Assembly: GCF_013408145.1 (NCBI RefSeq)
Contig: NZ_JACBZI010000001.1
Span: forward strand, 3,610,001 to 3,674,000
DNA length: 64,000 nt
Source: Nocardioides marinus
GTDB taxonomy: Bacteria; Actinomycetota; Actinomycetes; Propionibacteriales; Nocardioidaceae
Direction: 5' to 3'
Position numbers and translations under genes: made by a program. Positions 7,672 through 18,212 of the stretch are shown one piece after another (position 1 is the first letter of the stretch; each line of letters starts with the position of its first letter). Below the pieces are notes generated by a model that worked only from the letters and a program-made list of their open reading frames with translations, did not search any database and was not told the DNA's origin.

Positions 7672-10600
7672 TCACGTCAGGAGCCGCCCCGGGACGCGAC
7701 GCAGGTCGAGGGTGTGGGGGGTCTCCGGCGAGGCGGCACGGGCCGCCGCCTCGCGCATCGCGCCGACGTCGAGCCGGCCGGCGGTGTGCCCGCGCGGCTC
7801 GAAGCGCACCGCCCGGCGGGCCTCGGCCTCCTGGGCGTTGACCGGGGGCGTGGCGTAGTTGCGGCCGCCCGGGTGCGACACGTGGTAGGTCGCGCCGCCC
7901 AGGCTGACCTCGGCGGCGGTGTCGACGACCTCGACGTGCAGCGGGGCGTGCACGGCGATCGAGGGGTGCAGGGCCGACCACGGCTGCCAGGCGCGGTAGC
8001 GCACACCGGCGTACAGCTCACCGGGGCGTCCTGTCGGGGTCAGGGGCACCGGCACACCCTGACACGTGACGAGGTGTCGGTGGGGGTCGATCCCCCGAAC
8101 CGTGACCTGGAGCCGCTCGACCGAGGAGTCGACGTAGCGCGCGGTCCCGCCGCTGGCGGCCTCCTCGCCCAGCACCATCCACGGCTCGATCGCCTGGCGC
8201 AGCTCGATCTCGGCGGGCGGCAGGCCGGCGCCGAGCGGCACCTCGGTCTGGCCGATGCGGGGGAAGCGGAACTCGGTGAACGGGTCGAGCCAGGACTCCT
8301 CGAAGGCGATGCCGGCCGCCCGGAGGTCGGCGGCGACGGCGGCGATGTCGCGGATGCAGCCCTGCGGCAGCAGGAAGTCCTCGTGCAGGGCCGCGCCCCA
8401 GCGGACCAGCGGGTCGGCGCACGGCTCGTCCCAGAACATCGCGACCAGGCTGCGCACCAGCAGCGCCTGGACCAGCGCCATCTGCGGGTGCGGCGGCATC
8501 TCGAAGCCGCGCAGCTCCAGCAGCCCGAGCCGACCCCGCGAGGAGTCGGGGCTGTAGAGCTTGTCGATGCAGAACTCGGCGCGGTGGGTGTTGCCGGTCA
8601 GGTCGGTCAGCAGGTGCCGCAGCGCCCGGTCGACCAGCCAGGGGCGCGGCTCGAGGCCCTCCTCGGCGAGGTTCCCGGTGATCCGGTGCACCTCCGCGAT
8701 CGCGATCTCCATCTCGTAGACCGCCTCCGGGCGGCCCTCGTCGAAGCGGGGCGCCTGGCTGGTCGGGCCGATGAAGCGGCCGGAGAAGAGGTAGGACAGC
8801 GAGGGGTGCCGCTGCCAGTAGGTCAGCAGGCTGACCAGCAGGTCCGGGCGGCGCAGCAGCGGGCTGTCGACCGGCTGGTGCCCGCCGAGGGTGAGGTGGT
8901 TGCCGCCGCCGGTGCCGGTGTGCAGCCCGTCGAGGTCGAACTTCTCGGTCGTCAGCCGGGCCTGGCGGGCGTGCTCGTAGAGCGTGTGGGTCAGGTCGCG
9001 CTGCTGCGCCCAGGAGCGGGTCGGCTGCACGTTGACCTCGATGACGCCGGGGTCGGGGGTGACGCTGAGGCTGGTCAGGCGCGGGTCGGGCGGCGGGCCG
9101 TAGCCCTCGAGCACGACCGGCTGCCCCACCCGGCGGGCGGCGACCTCGACCAGCCGGAGCAGGTCGGCGTAGTCCTCCAGGCGCTCGGTCGGCGGCAGGA
9201 ACACGTGCACGTGCCCGTCGCGCACCTCGAAGGCCAGCGCCGTCGTCGGGGCGCCCTCCGGGTCGACCACCGTCACGCTCGGCACCTTCGGGTCCAGCGG
9301 CGGTCCCGCCTCGAGGTACGACGGCTGGTCGGTCGCCTCGGGGTCGACCCACGAGATCGAGTCCAGCGGGAGCCGCAGCCCCACCGCGCTCGTGCCCGGC
9401 GTCAGCACCAGACGGCCGCGACGGAAGGTCCACTGCGGGCTGGTCCACTCCTCGCCGGTCGCCAGCGGCAGCACCCAGCCGGTCGGCTCCTCCTGCTGGT
9501 CGAGCAGCGAGCGCCAGCGGGCGTCGTCGAGACCCGGCTCCTCGGTCGCGGAGCCGAGCGGGCGACGCACCTCGGTCGCGACCTCGGCGAACGGGTCCTC
9601 GTACGCCGGGCGCAGCTGCTCCGCGGGCAGGCCCAGCACCGCGGTGACCCGCTCGGCCAGCGCGCGGGCGTCGTCGTCGCTCGCCGTGCCCTCGACCCAG
9701 GGCTCGGCGAACAGCGCAGGGTCCTGCCACAGCGGCACCCCGTCGGTGCGCCACTGGAGCGAGATGTTCCACCGGGGCAGCGGCTCGCCCGGGTACCACT
9801 TGCCCTGGCCCCGGTGCACGACCCCTCCACCGGCGTACTCCTCACGGAGGCGGTCGGCCAGGTCGCGGGCCAGCAGCCGCTTCTCGGGGCCGTCGGCGTC
9901 GGTGCTCCACTGCGCCGTCGTGGCGTCGTCGAGGGAGACGAAGGTCGGCTCGCCGCCCATCGTGAGCCGGACGTCGCCCTCCTCGAGCCGCCGGTCGACG
10001 GCCTCCCCGAGCGCGTCGATACGGCCCCACTGGGCGTCGGTGTAGGGCTTGGTGACGCGCGGGTCCTCGTGGACCCGGGTGACCTGGTTGTGGAAGGAGA
10101 ACGTGACCTCGACGGGGTCGGTGGCCCCCTCGATGGGCGCGGCGCTGCTGGGGTGCGGGGTCGCGGAGAGCGGGATGTGGCCCTCGCCCGCGAACAGCGC
10201 GGAGGTGGGGTCCATGCCGACCCAGCCGGCGCCGGGGATGAAGACCTCGGTCCACGCGTGCAGGTCGGTGAAGTCCTCGGCCGGCCCGCTCGGGCCGTCC
10301 AGCGCCTCCTGGTCGGCGGCCAATTGGACGAGGTAGCCGGAGACGAACCGCGCCGCCAGGCCGTACATCCGCAGCAGGCTGACCAGCAGCCACGCCGAGT
10401 CGCGGCACGAGCCGATGCCCAGGGCGAGCGTCCGGTCCGGGTCCTGCACGCCGGGCTCCATCCGGACGCTGTAGGCGACGTCGCGGTGCACGGCGGCGTT
10501 GAGCTCGGCCAGGAACGTGACCGTCGGGACGCCGTCCTCCGGCAGCGCCGGGAGCCGCTCGCGCCACGCGGCGAGGTCGTCGCTGGCGTCGACGGGGCGC

Positions 10601-10953
10601 AGGTACGGCGCGAGGTCGGCCGCCAACGCCGGCTCGTAGGCGAACGGGTAGCGCTCGGCGTGCTCCTCGATGAAGAAGTCGAACGGGTTGATCGTCATCA
10701 GGTCCGCGACCAGGCCGACGGTGATGTCGAGGGTGGTGACCTTCTCAGGGAAGACCAGGCGGGCCAGCCAGTTGCCGAACGGGTCCTGCTGCCAGTTCAC
10801 GAAGTGGCCCGCTGGCTTCACGTCCAGGCTGTAGGCCTCGATGGGGGTCCGGCAGTGGGGGGCGGGTCGCAGGCGGACCACGTGCGGCGACACCGAGACG
10901 GGCTCGGCGAAGTCGTAGGTGGTGCGGTGCTCCAGCGCGACCTTGATCGACAT
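7672..10953 (-). CDS. Transglutaminase / DUF2126 family protein
   Basis: This 1093-residue protein has an N-terminal transglutaminase-like half with Cys183 (GIGSCRDSAWLL), His232 (LHAWTEVFIP) and Asp248 (GMDPTSAL). A long DUF2126 (COG4196) region begins at about residue 310 and contains RLTMGGEPTFVS, HRGQGKWYPGEPLPRW and HTGTGGGNHLTLGG. It is the first gene of the minus-strand cluster 10953-3169. The active centre is shared with the smaller transglutaminase two genes downstream, so the operon encodes two such enzymes. The function of DUF2126 is unknown; predictions for the family centre on peptide ligation and cleavage. The length matches full-size members. Confidence 0.92.
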   Translation of the reverse strand: MSIKVALEHRTTYDFAEPVSVSPHVVRLRPAPHCRTPIEAYSLDVKPAGHFVNWQQDPFGNWLARLVFPEKVTTLDITVGLVADLMTINPFDFFIEEHAERYPFAYEPALAADLAPYLRPVDASDDLAAWRERLPALPEDGVPTVTFLAELNAAVHRDVAYSVRMEPGVQDPDRTLALGIGSCRDSAWLLVSLLRMYGLAARFVSGYLVQLAADQEALDGPSGPAEDFTDLHAWTEVFIPGAGWVGMDPTSALFAGEGHIPLSATPHPSSAAPIEGATDPVEVTFSFHNQVTRVHEDPRVTKPYTDAQWGRIDALGEAVDRRLEEGDVRLTMGGEPTFVSLDDATTAQWSTDADGPEKRLLARDLADRLREEYAGGGVVHRGQGKWYPGEPLPRWNISLQWRTDGVPLWQDPALFAEPWVEGTASDDDARALAERVTAVLGLPAEQLRPAYEDPFAEVATEVRRPLGSATEEPGLDDARWRSLLDQQEEPTGWVLPLATGEEWTSPQWTFRRGRLVLTPGTSAVGLRLPLDSISWVDPEATDQPSYLEAGPPLDPKVPSVTVVDPEGAPTTALAFEVRDGHVHVFLPPTERLEDYADLLRLVEVAARRVGQPVVLEGYGPPPDPRLTSLSVTPDPGVIEVNVQPTRSWAQQRDLTHTLYEHARQARLTTEKFDLDGLHTGTGGGNHLTLGGHQPVDSPLLRRPDLLVSLLTYWQRHPSLSYLFSGRFIGPTSQAPRFDEGRPEAVYEMEIAIAEVHRITGNLAEEGLEPRPWLVDRALRHLLTDLTGNTHRAEFCIDKLYSPDSSRGRLGLLELRGFEMPPHPQMALVQALLVRSLVAMFWDEPCADPLVRWGAALHEDFLLPQGCIRDIAAVAADLRAAGIAFEESWLDPFTEFRFPRIGQTEVPLGAGLPPAEIELRQAIEPWMVLGEEAASGGTARYVDSSVERLQVTVRGIDPHRHLVTCQGVPVPLTPTGRPGELYAGVRYRAWQPWSALHPSIAVHAPLHVEVVDTAAEVSLGGATYHVSHPGGRNYATPPVNAQEAEARRAVRFEPRGHTAGRLDVGAMREAAARAASPETPHTLDLRRVPGRLLT

Positions 10954-11034
10954 GACCCCAGCATCCCCCGCGCACGTTGCCCCGGGGTAACCCCCGGGCG
11001 GTGGGAGACGTGGAGTGCACCGAGGCCGCCAGCC

Positions 11035-12111
11035 TCACGCGAAGCGGGCCGCGACCTCCACCAGCCGGTCGTTCGCCTCGGGCTCACCGACCGAGACCCG
11101 GCAGCCCTCGCCGGCGAAGGGGCGGACCACGATGCCGGCCTCGTCGCAGGCGGCGGCGAACTCGGCGGTGCGCTCGCCGAGGGCGAACCAGAAGAAGTTG
11201 CCCTGGGCCTCGGGGACGTCCCAGCCGACCTCCCGCAGGGCCGCGCCGACCCGGTCGCGCTCGGCCACCAGCGCGTCGACCCGCTCGAGCAGCGCCGACT
11301 CGGCCTCCAGGGAGGCGACCGCGGCGACCTGGGCGACCGCCGAGACACCGAAGGGCAGCGACACCGCGCGCAGGGCCGCGGCGATCTCGGAGTGCGCGAC
11401 GGCGTACCCGACCCGGAACCCCGCCAGGCCGTAGGCCTTGGAGAAGGTGCGGAAGAGCACCACGTTGGGGTGCGCGCGATAGGTCGCGAGCCCGTCGACG
11501 GCGTCGGGCATCCGGACGAACTCGAGGTAGGCCTCGTCGACGACGACCACGACGTGCGGCGGCACCGTCGCGAGGAACGCGTCGAGCTCGGTCTGCGTCA
11601 CCGACGGGCCGGTGGGGTTGTTGGGGGTGCAGACGATGACGACCTTGGTGCGGTCGGTGATCGCCGCGGCCATCGCGTCGAGGTCGTGGCGGGCGTCGTC
11701 GGTCAGCGGCACCTGCACGGAGACGGCGCCGGCGGAGGTGACGGCGATCGGGTAGGCCTCGAAGGAGCGCCATGCGTAGACGACCTCGTCGCCGGGGTCG
11801 CAGAACGCCGCGAGCAGCTGGTAGATCAGCGCCACCGAGCCGGTGCCGGCCGCAAGGTCCTCGACGGGTACGCCGAGGCGCGCGGCCAGGCCGGCGTACA
11901 GCGTCGCGTTGCCCATGTCGGGGTAGCGGTTCATCAGGTCCACCGCGCCGCGGGCGGCGTCGACGACACCGGGCAGCGGCGGGTAGGGGTTCTCGTTGCT
12001 GGAGAGCTTGTAGGTCACCAGGTCCGGCCGCGGGGTGGGCGGCTTCCCGGGGACGTAGGCCGGGATCTCGCGGATGTGCGAGCGCGGCTGCGGGGTCGAC
12101 GGGGTGGTCAT
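11035..12111 (-). CDS. hisC: Histidinol-phosphate / aromatic amino acid aminotransferase
   Basis: This 358-residue class I/II aminotransferase uses pyridoxal phosphate, with Lys225 in RTFSKAYGLAG as the Schiff-base residue, Asp192 and Tyr195 in VVDEAYLEF, and NNPTGPS at 164-170. The family converts imidazole-acetol phosphate to histidinol phosphate. Related actinobacterial Pat enzymes make aromatic amino acids. It stands apart from any other his gene, so the Pat role is a real alternative. An upstream frame is open for about 400 bases, but the ATG at 12111 has TAGGGT seven bases before it, and the alignment-typical N-terminus begins there. Confidence 0.88.
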   Translation of the reverse strand: MTTPSTPQPRSHIREIPAYVPGKPPTPRPDLVTYKLSSNENPYPPLPGVVDAARGAVDLMNRYPDMGNATLYAGLAARLGVPVEDLAAGTGSVALIYQLLAAFCDPGDEVVYAWRSFEAYPIAVTSAGAVSVQVPLTDDARHDLDAMAAAITDRTKVVIVCTPNNPTGPSVTQTELDAFLATVPPHVVVVVDEAYLEFVRMPDAVDGLATYRAHPNVVLFRTFSKAYGLAGFRVGYAVAHSEIAAALRAVSLPFGVSAVAQVAAVASLEAESALLERVDALVAERDRVGAALREVGWDVPEAQGNFFWFALGERTAEFAAACDEAGIVVRPFAGEGCRVSVGEPEANDRLVEVAARFA

Positions 12112-12118
12112 GGCGCCC

Positions 12119-12124
12119 ACCCTA
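12119..12124 (-). promoter_or_regulatory. Probable -10 element of hisC (leaderless)
   Basis: TAGGGT on the minus strand lies seven bases before the hisC ATG, a spacing that places transcription initiation at the start codon. Confidence 0.5.
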
Positions 12125-12133
12125 GTGACGCCG

Positions 12134-13513
12134 TCAGGGCAGGACGGGCATGTACGTCGTGATCGTCGGCCCGTCGACGTGGACCAGGACCGAGCCGTCC
12201 CCCGAGCCCGTGTCCAGCTCGTCGAGGAAGGGCGGCGCCGGGCTGACGGGGACCCTCGTCCCGGTCGCCGTGTCGTAGACCAGCGCCCCCTCCTCCGTGC
12301 CCACGTGCACCAGGGTGCCGTCGTCGGCGAGGACGCCCCCACGCGCCCCGCGGGGCAGGTCCGCGGTGAGCTCGCGCACGAGCCCGGTGTCGGTGGAGAC
12401 CAGCAGCAGATCCGTGACCTCGGCCGGCCCCTCGCTGCCCGGCCGGGGGGCCATGACGAGCACGAGCCCCCCGTCGGAGGACAGACCGATCGGCGTGAGG
12501 GTGGTGCGACCCGGGACCTCGAGCTCACGTCGCCCGGAGCCCTGCTCCCACAGCATCAGCCGCCCGCGCCGCTGCGACGTGACGGGGTCCTGCTCGCCCT
12601 GCACCCAGGCGACGTGCCGCCCGCCGGCGGCCAGGACCGGCTGCTCGGCCCGGTCGTCGCTGGCACGGTCGGGGATCCACCACGTCCGGTCCCGGACCAG
12701 CTGGGTCAGGGCGAAGCCGCCGCGCGGACTCGTCGCCAGCAGCCTGGTCGCGTCGTCGGACAGCTGCAGGTCCAGCCCCTCGACGACCCGCCCGTCCTCG
12801 GTCACCCGCGGCGCGAACAGACCGGCCCGGAGGTCGACGAGGCCCTGGAAGGGGTAGTCGGTGCGGCCCGGCTGGTCGGGGCGGATCGTGGAGTTGTACG
12901 TCGAGACGGCGGCCACCGCGCCGTCGGCCGACAGGCTCCCGCCCCAGGTCTGCTCGCTGGTGCGCGGCGAGATGAGCGCCAGTCGCTGCCGGGTGCGGTC
13001 CCACACGAAGACGTCGGTGCCGTCGCCCCGGCTGTCGAAGGACACGAAGCGACCGTCCGCGGAGACGTCCAGGCCGGCGTGGTGGCCGTAGGCGTCGGAG
13101 TCGACCAGCCCGGCGGTGATCTCCTCGACCCGCGGGGCGACCCGGGTCACCACGGGGCGCGTGCGGGCGCGGGGCCCGTCGGCGCTGCGGCGTACGACGG
13201 CGCGGTAGCGGTGCACGCGCTGCTCCGACTCCTCCAGGCTCACCTCGAAGACGCCTCCGGACGACGTGCGGGTGCGCGCGACCGCCGACCAGTCCCCGCC
13301 CCGACGGTGCTGCACGACCACGCGGCGGCCCTCGCCCGCCCCGGGGAAGCCGCCCACGAGCTCCACCGGCGCGCCCACCGGCACGACCGGGGCGACCACG
13401 AGGACCGGCTCGGCGGCGCTCGGCCGCGGCGCGGGTGCTGCGGGTGCTGCGGGTGCTGCGGCGAGGAGGAGCGTCAGCACCAGCGGGACCGACAGCGTGG
13501 CGGGACGACTCAT
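12134..13513 (-). CDS. Secreted TolB-like propeller protein, function unknown
   Basis: This 459-residue protein begins with a Sec signal (SVPLVLTLLLAAAPAAPA) whose tail is a PAAPAAPAAPAP stretch from a 9-bp tandem duplication near 13433-13460. The rest shows recurring strand motifs such as LDVSADGRFVSFDSRG, GSLSADGAVAAVST, LQLSDDATRLLA and IGLSSDGGLVLVM, typical of WD40/PD40-like beta-propeller blades. A fibronectin-like segment (about 40-115) precedes the propeller. No catalytic residues are evident, so a binding or scaffold role is likely. The start is ATG; it is separated from hisC by 22 bases on the same strand but may have its own promoter. Confidence 0.75.
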   Translation of the reverse strand: MSRPATLSVPLVLTLLLAAAPAAPAAPAPRPSAAEPVLVVAPVVPVGAPVELVGGFPGAGEGRRVVVQHRRGGDWSAVARTRTSSGGVFEVSLEESEQRVHRYRAVVRRSADGPRARTRPVVTRVAPRVEEITAGLVDSDAYGHHAGLDVSADGRFVSFDSRGDGTDVFVWDRTRQRLALISPRTSEQTWGGSLSADGAVAAVSTYNSTIRPDQPGRTDYPFQGLVDLRAGLFAPRVTEDGRVVEGLDLQLSDDATRLLATSPRGGFALTQLVRDRTWWIPDRASDDRAEQPVLAAGGRHVAWVQGEQDPVTSQRRGRLMLWEQGSGRRELEVPGRTTLTPIGLSSDGGLVLVMAPRPGSEGPAEVTDLLLVSTDTGLVRELTADLPRGARGGVLADDGTLVHVGTEEGALVYDTATGTRVPVSPAPPFLDELDTGSGDGSVLVHVDGPTITTYMPVLP

Positions 13514-13574
13514 GCGGCGCAGGGTGGCACACCCCCACCCGGCGCGGCTCCCCCGCGCGATGCGGGCGGGACCC

Positions 13575-14123
13575 TCACCGCCGCCAGGGGCGCACCACCG
13601 GCAGCAGCGCGAGACCGACCAGCACCCCGATCGCGGCGCCGGAGAGGTTGTCGACGACGTCGGTGACGTCGCAGGAGCGGTCGAGCCGGGCCAGCACCTG
13701 CTGCGTGGCCTCGATCGCGACCGAGACCAGGCCGAGGCCGAGCAGGCCGACGGGGATCGTCCACCGGGCGCTGCGCCACCGGGCGAGCACCAGCACGAGC
13801 AGGGCGCCCGACGGCACGAAGACCACGGCGTTGAGCAGCCGCTGCCCGCCGCTGACGATCCAGAAGCCCTCGGGCGCCGGCCCGCCGTAGTCGAAGGAGC
13901 AGGAGTTGTAGTAGCGCTCGTCGGCGTAGACCACGCCCGGCGCGCCGTCGGCCGGGATCAGGGTGAGGAAGCCGATCGTGGCCAGCGACCACAGCAGCAG
14001 GCCCAGCGACCACGCCCACCTGGAGCCGGTACGCCGGCGCAGCACCGCGACCAGGGCCAGGCACGGCACACCGGCCAGCGCGATGCCGAGCAGCATCACG
14101 CCCACACCACCGACCGGGAACAC
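13575..14123 (-). CDS. VanZ family membrane protein
   Basis: This 182-residue protein has about four hydrophobic segments (near 8-28, 37-55, 92-112 and 158-176) and the VanZ-type core LNAVVFVPSGALLVL followed by ATQQVLARLDRSCDVTDVVDNLSGAAIG. VanZ-like proteins lie in the membrane and have no firmly established biochemical role; the founding member gives low-level teicoplanin resistance. The GTG start has TACCCT seven bases upstream, consistent with leaderless expression. It diverges from the holin-like gene across an 86-bp gap. Confidence 0.85.
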   Translation of the reverse strand: MFPVGGVGVMLLGIALAGVPCLALVAVLRRRTGSRWAWSLGLLLWSLATIGFLTLIPADGAPGVVYADERYYNSCSFDYGGPAPEGFWIVSGGQRLLNAVVFVPSGALLVLVLARWRSARWTIPVGLLGLGLVSVAIEATQQVLARLDRSCDVTDVVDNLSGAAIGVLVGLALLPVVRPWRR

Positions 14124-14209
14124 CGCCCCGAGGGTAGTGCCGACCCCGCCCCCGCGTCGGGACCCCCGCCCGGCCCCGCGGAGCCGTCCCCACCTGCCAT
14201 GATCGAGGG

Positions 14210-14590
14210 GTGCGCATCGTCACCTGGCTCTTCACCAACGCCGTCGCGCTGGCCGCCGCCGCGTGGCTGATCGACGGCATCCGCTTCACGCCGCAGTCGG
14301 CGCCGACCTCGGAGAAGGTGGTGCCGCTGATCCTGGTGGCGCTGATCCTCGGTGCCGTCACCGCCTTCGTGAAGCCGGTGCTGAAGCTGCTCTCCTTCCC
14401 GCTGATCCTGCTGACGCTGGGGCTGTTCCTGCTGGTCATCAACGCCGGCATGCTGCTGCTGACCGACGCGATCGCCGACGCACTCGACATCGGGTTCCGC
14501 GTCACCGGCTTCTGGCCGGCCGTGGGCGGCGCGATCGTCATCACCGTCGTCACCTGGCTCGTCGACGGCGTCATCGGCCGCGACGACTGA
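14210..14590 (+). CDS. Phage holin family IV-like membrane protein (PF04020 type)
   Basis: This 126-residue protein has four hydrophobic helices (about 4-20, 36-55, 62-84 and 103-120) and the family signature AVTAFVKPVLKLLSFPLILLT. Members are widespread bacterial membrane proteins named after a distant phage holin resemblance, and most are not lytic. The GTG start is preceded by CATGAT and a six-base gap. The stop is two bases before the GTG of the phosphatase gene, so the two are probably co-transcribed. Confidence 0.85.
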   Translation: MRIVTWLFTNAVALAAAAWLIDGIRFTPQSAPTSEKVVPLILVALILGAVTAFVKPVLKLLSFPLILLTLGLFLLVINAGMLLLTDAIADALDIGFRVTGFWPAVGGAIVITVVTWLVDGVIGRDD

Positions 14591-14592
14591 CG

Positions 14593-15126
14593 GTGAGCAC
14601 CCCCGCGCTGCCCCTGCCGCGTGAGCCCGGCCGCTACCGCATCGGACTGGTCTGCCTCGGCAACATCTGCCGCTCCCCGATGGCCGACGTCGTGCTGCGC
14701 ACCCGCGTCGACGAGGCCGGCCTGTCGGCCTCGGTCGCCGTGGACTCCTGCGGCACCGGCGGCTGGCACGTCGGCGACCCGATGGACCGCCGGGCGGCCG
14801 CCACGCTCACCGCCGCCGGCTACGACCCGGTCCACCGTGCGCAGCAGTTCGATCCGTCCTGGCTCGACGACCACGACCTGCTGCTGGCCATGGACGGCGC
14901 CAACCTCGCCGACATCGGCGGTCGCTCCGATCGGGTCGGGCTCTTCCGCGACCTCGACCCCGTCGGCACCGGTGGGGAGGTACCGGACCCCTACTACGGT
15001 GGGGACTCCGGGTTCGAGGAGGTGCTGTCGATGGTGGAGCGCACGTGCGCGGCGCTGGTGGCCGCGCTGCCCGCCGCCCTGTCCCCGTCGTCCGAGCACG
15101 AACGATCGGACCGGGAGCAGGCGTGA
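14593..15126 (+). CDS. Low molecular weight protein-tyrosine phosphatase
   Basis: This 177-residue enzyme dephosphorylates phosphotyrosine through a cysteinyl-phosphate intermediate. The P-loop CLGNICRSP places the nucleophile at Cys21 and Arg at 27, and the general acid Asp132 sits in VPDPYYGG. The frame is open upstream, but the GTG at 14593 is two bases after the holin-like stop and gives the normal family length. The TGA overlaps the GTG of the kinase-like gene by four bases. Regulation of cell-envelope or polysaccharide enzymes is common for this family; the target here is unknown. Confidence 0.9.
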   Translation: MSTPALPLPREPGRYRIGLVCLGNICRSPMADVVLRTRVDEAGLSASVAVDSCGTGGWHVGDPMDRRAAATLTAAGYDPVHRAQQFDPSWLDDHDLLLAMDGANLADIGGRSDRVGLFRDLDPVGTGGEVPDPYYGGDSGFEEVLSMVERTCAALVAALPAALSPSSEHERSDREQA

Positions 15127-16001
15127 CCCGCGCCCCTCGGGTGGCCCAGCGCGCCGAGCAGCTGCTCGGCTCGGCCGTCGTCGCGACCGCGGAGGTCGCC
15201 GGCGGCGACACCTGCCGTGCCACCAAGCTGCGCCTCTCCGACGGCACCACCGCGCTGATGAAGACCGCCCCCCGCGTGCCGGCCGGCTTCTTCACCGCCG
15301 AGGCCGACGGCCTGCGCTGGCTCGCCGCCGCCGGCCAGGACGCCGCGCCCGTCCCCGACGTCCTCGCCGTCGACGAGGAGTGCCTCGTGGTGCGCTGGGT
15401 CGAGCCGGCGCGTCCCTCCCCCGACTCCGCGGTCGCCTTCGGGCGCGCCCTGGCGCACACCCACCGCGCCGGCGCCGACGCCTTCGGTGCCGAGCGGGAC
15501 GGCTTCATCGGCCGACTGCCGCTGCCCCAGCGCACCGCCCCCACCTGGGCGGAGTTCTACGCCGTACGCCGGCTCCTGCCCTACCTCAAGCTCGCCCGGG
15601 ACCGCGGCGCGATCGAGGAGGAGCAGGCCCGCACGATCGAGTCCGTCGTGGGCCGACTGCCCGGCCTGCTGCCCGAGGAGCCACCCGCGCGCCTGCACGG
15701 CGACCTGTGGAACGGCAACGTGGTGTGGGGCGTGGGCACCCCGGGCGAGCCCGCGCAGGGCTGGCTGGTCGACCCGGCGGCGTACGGCGGGCACCGCGAG
15801 GCGGACCTGGCGATGCTCGCGCTCTTCGGGCTGCCGCACCTGCCGCAGGTCCTGGAGGCCTACGAGTCGGTGCACCCGTTGGCCGAGGGCTGGCAGGACC
15901 GCGTCGCCCTGCACCAGCTCTTCCCGCTGCTCGTGCACGCCTGCCTCTTCGGCGGCGGCTACGGTCCCCGCGCGGCCGACCTCGCCGCCCACTACGCGTG
16001 A
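15123..16001 (+). CDS. Fructosamine kinase family protein
   Basis: This 292-residue protein belongs to the fructosamine-3-kinase/ketosamine kinase family with a phosphotransferase fold. The catalytic segment reads [16 protein letters not shown] (HGDxWxxN), followed by the metal-binding [18 protein letters not shown], and a Lys in [13 protein letters not shown] is the probable ATP-binding residue. The family phosphorylates sugar-amine adducts on proteins and so promotes deglycation. Its GTG overlaps the phosphatase stop, so the two are coupled, a common pairing in actinobacteria. Confidence 0.88.
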   Translation: MTRAPRVAQRAEQLLGSAVVATAEVAGGDTCRATKLRLSDGTTALMKTAPRVPAGFFTAEADGLRWLAAAGQDAAPVPDVLAVDEECLVVRWVEPARPSPDSAVAFGRALAHTHRAGADAFGAERDGFIGRLPLPQRTAPTWAEFYAVRRLLPYLKLARDRGAIEEEQARTIESVVGRLPGLLPEEPPARLHGDLWNGNVVWGVGTPGEPAQGWLVDPAAYGGHREADLAMLALFGLPHLPQVLEAYESVHPLAEGWQDRVALHQLFPLLVHACLFGGGYGPRAADLAAHYA

Positions 16002-16044
16002 GTGCTCTCAGCCACCCCTCAGCCGTGCCTGGCACAGTGACAGC

Positions 16045-16745
<701 letters not shown>

Positions 16746-16749
<4 letters not shown>

Positions 16750-18191
16750 GCGAGCCCGCCGCCCCCGCCGGGACGGTGGCGGCGACCGGTCCCGGGGCCG
16801 ACGGCCCGGCGCCCCGGTGGCACTACCGCCGCTCGCTGGCCAGCCGGATCACCCTGCTCACCACGATCGCGGTCGGTGTCGCGGTCGCCTTCGTCGCGCT
16901 CGGCGCCTTCATCACCACCCGGGTGCAGCTGCAGAGCTCGCTGGACTCCTCGCTGCTCGAGCGCGCCCAGCAGGCCGCGACCCAGGCCACCCTGGCCAAC
17001 AGCGTGCGCGCCGACATCCCGCCGTGGGCGCTGGGCGCCGGCGACATCCGGATCGCCTTCATCGACCTCGACCACAACCCGCCGGTGCTCTCGGCCGACA
17101 GCGCCGACGACCCCAAGATCTCCCTGGGTGACGAGGAGCTGGCCGTGGCGCTGCGCTCCACGGCGTACTCCCTGCGCACGGTCGAGACCGAGGCGGAGCG
17201 CTTCCGGGTCGTGGCCGTGCCGGCCGGGCAGGACCGCCAGGCGCTCGTGCTCGCGCAGTCGCTGGAGCCGCAGGAGCGGGTGCTGGCCAAGCTGGGGTTC
17301 GTCAGCATCCTCTTCGGCGTCGCCGGCATCATCACCGCCGGCATGGCCGGCTGGGCGGTCGCGACCAACGGCCTGCGACCGGTACGCCGGCTCACCGGCG
17401 CCGTCGAGACCATCGCCCGCACCGAGCGGCTGGAGCCGATCGCGGTCGAGGGCGACGACGAGGTCGCCCGGCTGGCGACCGCGTTCAACCAGATGCTCCT
17501 CGCGCTGGACCACTCCCGCGCCCGTCAGCGCCAGCTCGTCGCCGACGCGGGCCACGAGCTGCGCACGCCGCTGACCTCGCTGCGCACCAACATCGAGCTG
17601 CTCGGCCAGGCCGACGGCGGCGGGGCCGACCTGCCGCCGGGGGCCCGCGAGGAGCTGCTCGACGACGTGGCCGCGCAGATCGAGGAGCTCAGCCAGCTCG
17701 TCGGGGACCTCGTCGAGCTCGCCCGCGACGAGCCGCTGCCGACCGTGGTGGAGGCGCTCGACCTGGCCGAGGCCGTCGACCACGCCGTGGAGCGGGTGCG
17801 CCGTCGCGCCCCCTCGGTGGCCTTCGAGGTCGAGGCGACCCCCTGGGTGGTGCGCGGGGAGGCCGGCACCCTCGAGCGGGCCGTCACCAACCTGCTCGAC
17901 AACGCCGCCAAGTGGAGTCCACCGGGCGGCACCGTGCGGGTCTCCCTGGCCGACGGGGTGCTCACCGTCGACGACGAGGGCCCCGGCATCGCCGAGCAGG
18001 ACCTCCCGCACGTCTTCGACCGGTTCTACCGCTCCGAGGAGTCCCGGGCGATGCCCGGCTCCGGGCTCGGCCTCTCGATCGTCGCCCAGGCCGCGGAGCG
18101 TCACGCGGGCCGGGTGCACGCCGAGCGTTCGCCGTACGGCGGGGCCCGGCTGGTCCTCGCCCTGCCCGGTGGCCCGGCCCCGCTCGCCTGA
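16746..18191 (+). CDS. Sensor histidine kinase (MprB-like)
   Basis: This 481-residue membrane kinase has two transmembrane helices (about 34-57 and 184-206) around an extracytoplasmic sensor loop, then a HAMP domain (207-260), the dimerisation box [13 protein letters not shown] with His270, and an ATPase domain with [21 protein letters not shown] and GSGLGLSI. It should autophosphorylate and pass phosphate to the regulator encoded directly upstream, with which it is translationally coupled. The sensor loop has no recognised ligand motif. Confidence 0.93.
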
Positions 18192-18198
18192 GCACACC

Positions 18199-18204
18199 TA
18201 CACT
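18199..18204 (+). promoter_or_regulatory. Probable -10 element of the sulfotransferase gene
   Basis: TACACT ends eight bases before the ATG at 18213, in line with the leaderless arrangement seen elsewhere in the window. Confidence 0.45.
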
Positions 18205-18212
18205 CGGGCCCC

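Noticed and set aside
7714..12162. A 1482-residue plus-strand open frame
   Set aside because: It is antisense to the DUF2126 and hisC genes and has no recognisable motif; long empty frames are expected at this GC content.
14210..14590. Holin gene as evidence for a prophage
   Set aside because: PF04020-type proteins are common chromosomal membrane proteins and no other phage gene is nearby.
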